This document shows, one piece after another, positions 5,564 through 6,885 of a stretch of 6,885 nucleotides of DNA. The notes below the pieces were generated by a model. That model had not been told where the DNA came from. It saw only the letters and a list, made by a program, of their open reading frames with translations, and made no database searches. The translations under genes were made by a program, and so were the position numbers. Each line of letters opens with the position of its first letter. Positions within the stretch are counted from its first letter, which is position 1. Origin of the DNA: PWXP01 sp964487655 (GTDB lineage Bacteria; Planctomycetota; Planctomycetia; Pirellulales; Thermoguttaceae); assembly GCA_964487655.1 (NCBI GenBank), contig CAZASB010000250.1, positions 1 through 6,885 of the forward strand, written 5' to 3'.

Positions 5564-6756
5564 TACTTCGATTCCTCCTCCGGGGCTCCGCCGACCGGCG
5601 CCGGCGGCTCAATGCCCAGCAGTTCGCATACCCGCGGGTTGACAACACGGCCCTCGCGAACGACGAGTGTCTCGCGGGTAATCTCGTCGTCGAGGTTGAT
5701 CTTCAGTTGGCCGTCTGACAGCAGGTGCAGCAGGAAGGTTGTAATGTTCTTCGCGTACATCTGGCTGGCGTGGAAGGGGACTTCCGAGGGCAGGTTGGCC
5801 GGCCCCAGAATGGTCACGTTTCCTTCCACCACGGTCTTGCCCGGCTCGGTCAGCTCGCAGTTGCCGCCCCGTTCGGCCGCCAGGTCGACGATGACCGACC
5901 CGGCCGGCATCCCGGCAACCATCTCCTTGGTGACAAGGATGGGCGCCTTCTTGCCAGGCACCGCGGCGGTGGTGATGACCAGGTCGGTTTCGGCCAGCAC
6001 GCGGGCCATCATCTCACGCTGCTTGCGATAGAACTCCTCGTCCATCTGCTTGGCGTAGCCGCCCTGACCTTCGGCGCTGGCGGATTCCAGTTCGAACTCG
6101 ACGAACTTGGCGCCCAGGCTATGAACTTGCTCCTTCACGGCGGAACGGACGTCGTAGGCGGAGACGATGCCGCCCAGCCTTCGGGCCGTGGCAATCGCCT
6201 GCAAACCGGCCACTCCAGCCCCGACGATGAATATCTTGGCCGGCGAGAGGGTTCCCGCGGCGGTCATCATCATGGGGAACATCTTCGGCAGCGCGAGGGC
6301 GCCGAGGAGCACGGCCCGGTATCCGGCCACGGTGGCCATGGCGGAAAGGACATCCATGCTCTGGGCTCGCGTGATGCGGGGCATCAGTTCCAGGGCGAAT
6401 AGGGAGACGCCCTGCTCGGCCATTTCGCTCACGGCCTGGGGCTCGCCCAGCGGATCGGCCATACCAATGACCGTCTGATTTTTTCGCATCAGGGCGAGGT
6501 CAGCCTTGCCGGCTTCCGGATTCGCCCCGGCGGTTCGGACGCTCAACAGGATGTCAGCCGAGAAGAGGTCCGCCCTATTGGGGACAATTTTAGCCCCCTT
6601 TGCGACATATTGCTCGTCGGAGTAGCCTGCCAGAACCCCGATGCCGCTTTCCACGAGCACTTCGACCCCCACCTTGGTGAGCGATGGTACGGCGGCCGGA
6701 ACCAGCGCAACTCGCTGTTCGCCGGGAAACGATTCCTTCAGTACTGCAACAATCAT
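5563..6756 (-). CDS. pntAA: NAD(P)+ transhydrogenase subunit alpha-1 (NAD(H)-binding)
   Basis: Soluble NAD(H)-binding domain I subunit of transhydrogenase, related to alanine dehydrogenase; it supplies the hydride to domain III of beta at the cytoplasmic face. It has 397 residues with the usual two-lobe order: an N-terminal lobe beginning MIVAVLKESFPGEQRVAL, the RQD loop PRITRAQSMD (126-135) with R127, Q132 and D135 at the same numbers as in R. rubrum, the dinucleotide-binding GAGVAG (179-184) and a conserved YDVR (201-204). A flexible acidic and proline-rich tail (EPPAPVGGAPEEESK) ends the protein, and the membrane helices carried by E. coli PntA are absent because they are in the next gene. 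I chose the ATG at 6756 because it begins exactly at the family N-terminus. The frame stays open to 6843, but those codons cover the promoter region and the edge repeat. First gene of the pnt operon; the Shine-Dalgarno is weak (GGGG about nine bases upstream). Confidence 0.96.
   Translation of the reverse strand: MIVAVLKESFPGEQRVALVPAAVPSLTKVGVEVLVESGIGVLAGYSDEQYVAKGAKIVPNRADLFSADILLSVRTAGANPEAGKADLALMRKNQTVIGMADPLGEPQAVSEMAEQGVSLFALELMPRITRAQSMDVLSAMATVAGYRAVLLGALALPKMFPMMMTAAGTLSPAKIFIVGAGVAGLQAIATARRLGGIVSAYDVRSAVKEQVHSLGAKFVEFELESASAEGQGGYAKQMDEEFYRKQREMMARVLAETDLVITTAAVPGKKAPILVTKEMVAGMPAGSVIVDLAAERGGNCELTEPGKTVVEGNVTILGPANLPSEVPFHASQMYAKNITTFLLHLLSDGQLKINLDDEITRETLVVREGRVVNPRVCELLGIEPPAPVGGAPEEESK
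5574..5579 (-). promoter_or_regulatory. Ribosome-binding site of pntAB
   Basis: AGGAGG on the minus strand, within the last codons of alpha-1 and ten bases before the alpha-2 ATG. It is the strongest Shine-Dalgarno match in the window and supports the start at 5563 despite the one-base overlap with the upstream gene. Confidence 0.7.
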
Positions 6757-6780
6757 AGTCGGTCGCCCCACGCTCGAACG

Positions 6781-6836
6781 TTGATCTAGGGAACTAAATA
6801 CTTTGGCAACTATAGGTTTTGGACAGAAATAGTAAC
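6781..6836 (-). promoter_or_regulatory. Candidate promoter region of the pnt operon
   Basis: The short AT-richer stretch upstream of alpha-1 offers two weak sigma-70-like arrangements on the minus strand. One is TATAGT (6809-6814) with a poor -35, GTTACT, 16 bases upstream (6831-6836), partly inside the edge repeat. The other is TTGCCA (6804-6809) with GATCAA (6781-6786) at a 17-base spacing. Each matches about eight of twelve consensus positions, and I cannot choose between them. No other promoter-like site is visible before the window edge. Confidence 0.3.
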
Positions 6837-6885
6837 CGTTCACGGGGCGGCGCAGGCAGTTTTCGCCGCTGTATGCGAAGGGGAC
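6832..6885. repeat. Right-edge repeat: inverted-repeat arm, GC hairpin and GGGAC half-palindrome
   Basis: GTAACCGTTCAC (6832-6843) is the exact reverse complement of 15-26. It is followed by a 6-bp dyad, GCGGCG (6847-6852) and CGCCGC (6864-6869), around an 11-base loop, and then GGGGAC at 6880-6885, which would be half of the same palindrome as at 1-11 if the sequence continued. The arrangement is that of a REP-like intergenic element truncated by the window edge. No transposase gene is present in the window. Confidence 0.5.

Noticed and set aside
6757..6843. Possible 29-residue N-terminal extension of alpha-1
   Set aside because: It covers the likely promoter and the edge repeat. The family N-terminus begins exactly at the ATG at 6756.
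1..6885. An undescribed multi-gene system such as a defence, toxin-antitoxin or CRISPR locus
   Set aside because: Every intact gene belongs to a known metabolic family, and there is no array, toxin-like small gene, nuclease, reverse transcriptase or transposase.

Overview
The window looks like chromosomal DNA from a Planctomycetes-type bacterium, perhaps Pirellulales-like. This rests on four things: GC-rich coding DNA; a decayed relative of the PQQ-like beta-propeller proteins that are very abundant in that phylum; fused or split gene versions common there; and GGGAC/GTCCC-type palindromic repeats at both ends, which I recall from planctomycete intergenic regions. The assignment is inference from pattern recognition, not a search. 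All convincing genes lie on the minus strand and so read from high to low coordinates.

Layout in the direction of transcription, right to left. (1) Right edge, 6832-6885: a repeat with a GC-rich hairpin and half of a GGGAC palindrome. (2) A three-gene operon for proton-translocating NAD(P)+ transhydrogenase: alpha-1 (6756-5563), alpha-2 (5563-5222) and beta (5110-3695). The alpha genes overlap by one base. Alpha-2 and beta are separated by 111 bases rich in inverted and direct repeats. (3) A decayed C-terminal fragment of a PQQ-like beta-propeller protein (3694-3406), directly against the pntB stop codon, with one inferred single-base deletion and one internal stop. (4) A more AT-rich intergenic stretch (3405-3043) with a good sigma-70-like promoter. 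(5) A two-gene operon: a siroheme/[4Fe-4S] nitrite or sulfite reductase (3042-1612) and a uroporphyrinogen-III methyltransferase/uroporphyrinogen-III synthase fusion (1612-107), overlapping at TGATG. (6) Left edge, 1-26: another palindrome plus a 12-base sequence that is the exact reverse complement of one at the right edge.

Functionally, the left operon pairs a siroheme enzyme with the enzyme that makes uroporphyrinogen III and methylates it to precorrin-2, the siroheme precursor. This is assimilatory nitrite or sulfite reduction with its own cofactor supply. The right operon makes NADPH from NADH using the proton gradient, which could feed reductive assimilation, but nothing in the sequence joins the two units into one system. 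I see no CRISPR array, tRNA, rRNA, transposase or defence gene. The genes are housekeeping or assimilatory. The most interesting details are the missing proton-channel histidines in the transhydrogenase, the two cysteine quartets in the reductase, the inter-cistronic repeat cluster, the pseudogene remnant and the inverted repeats at the window edges.
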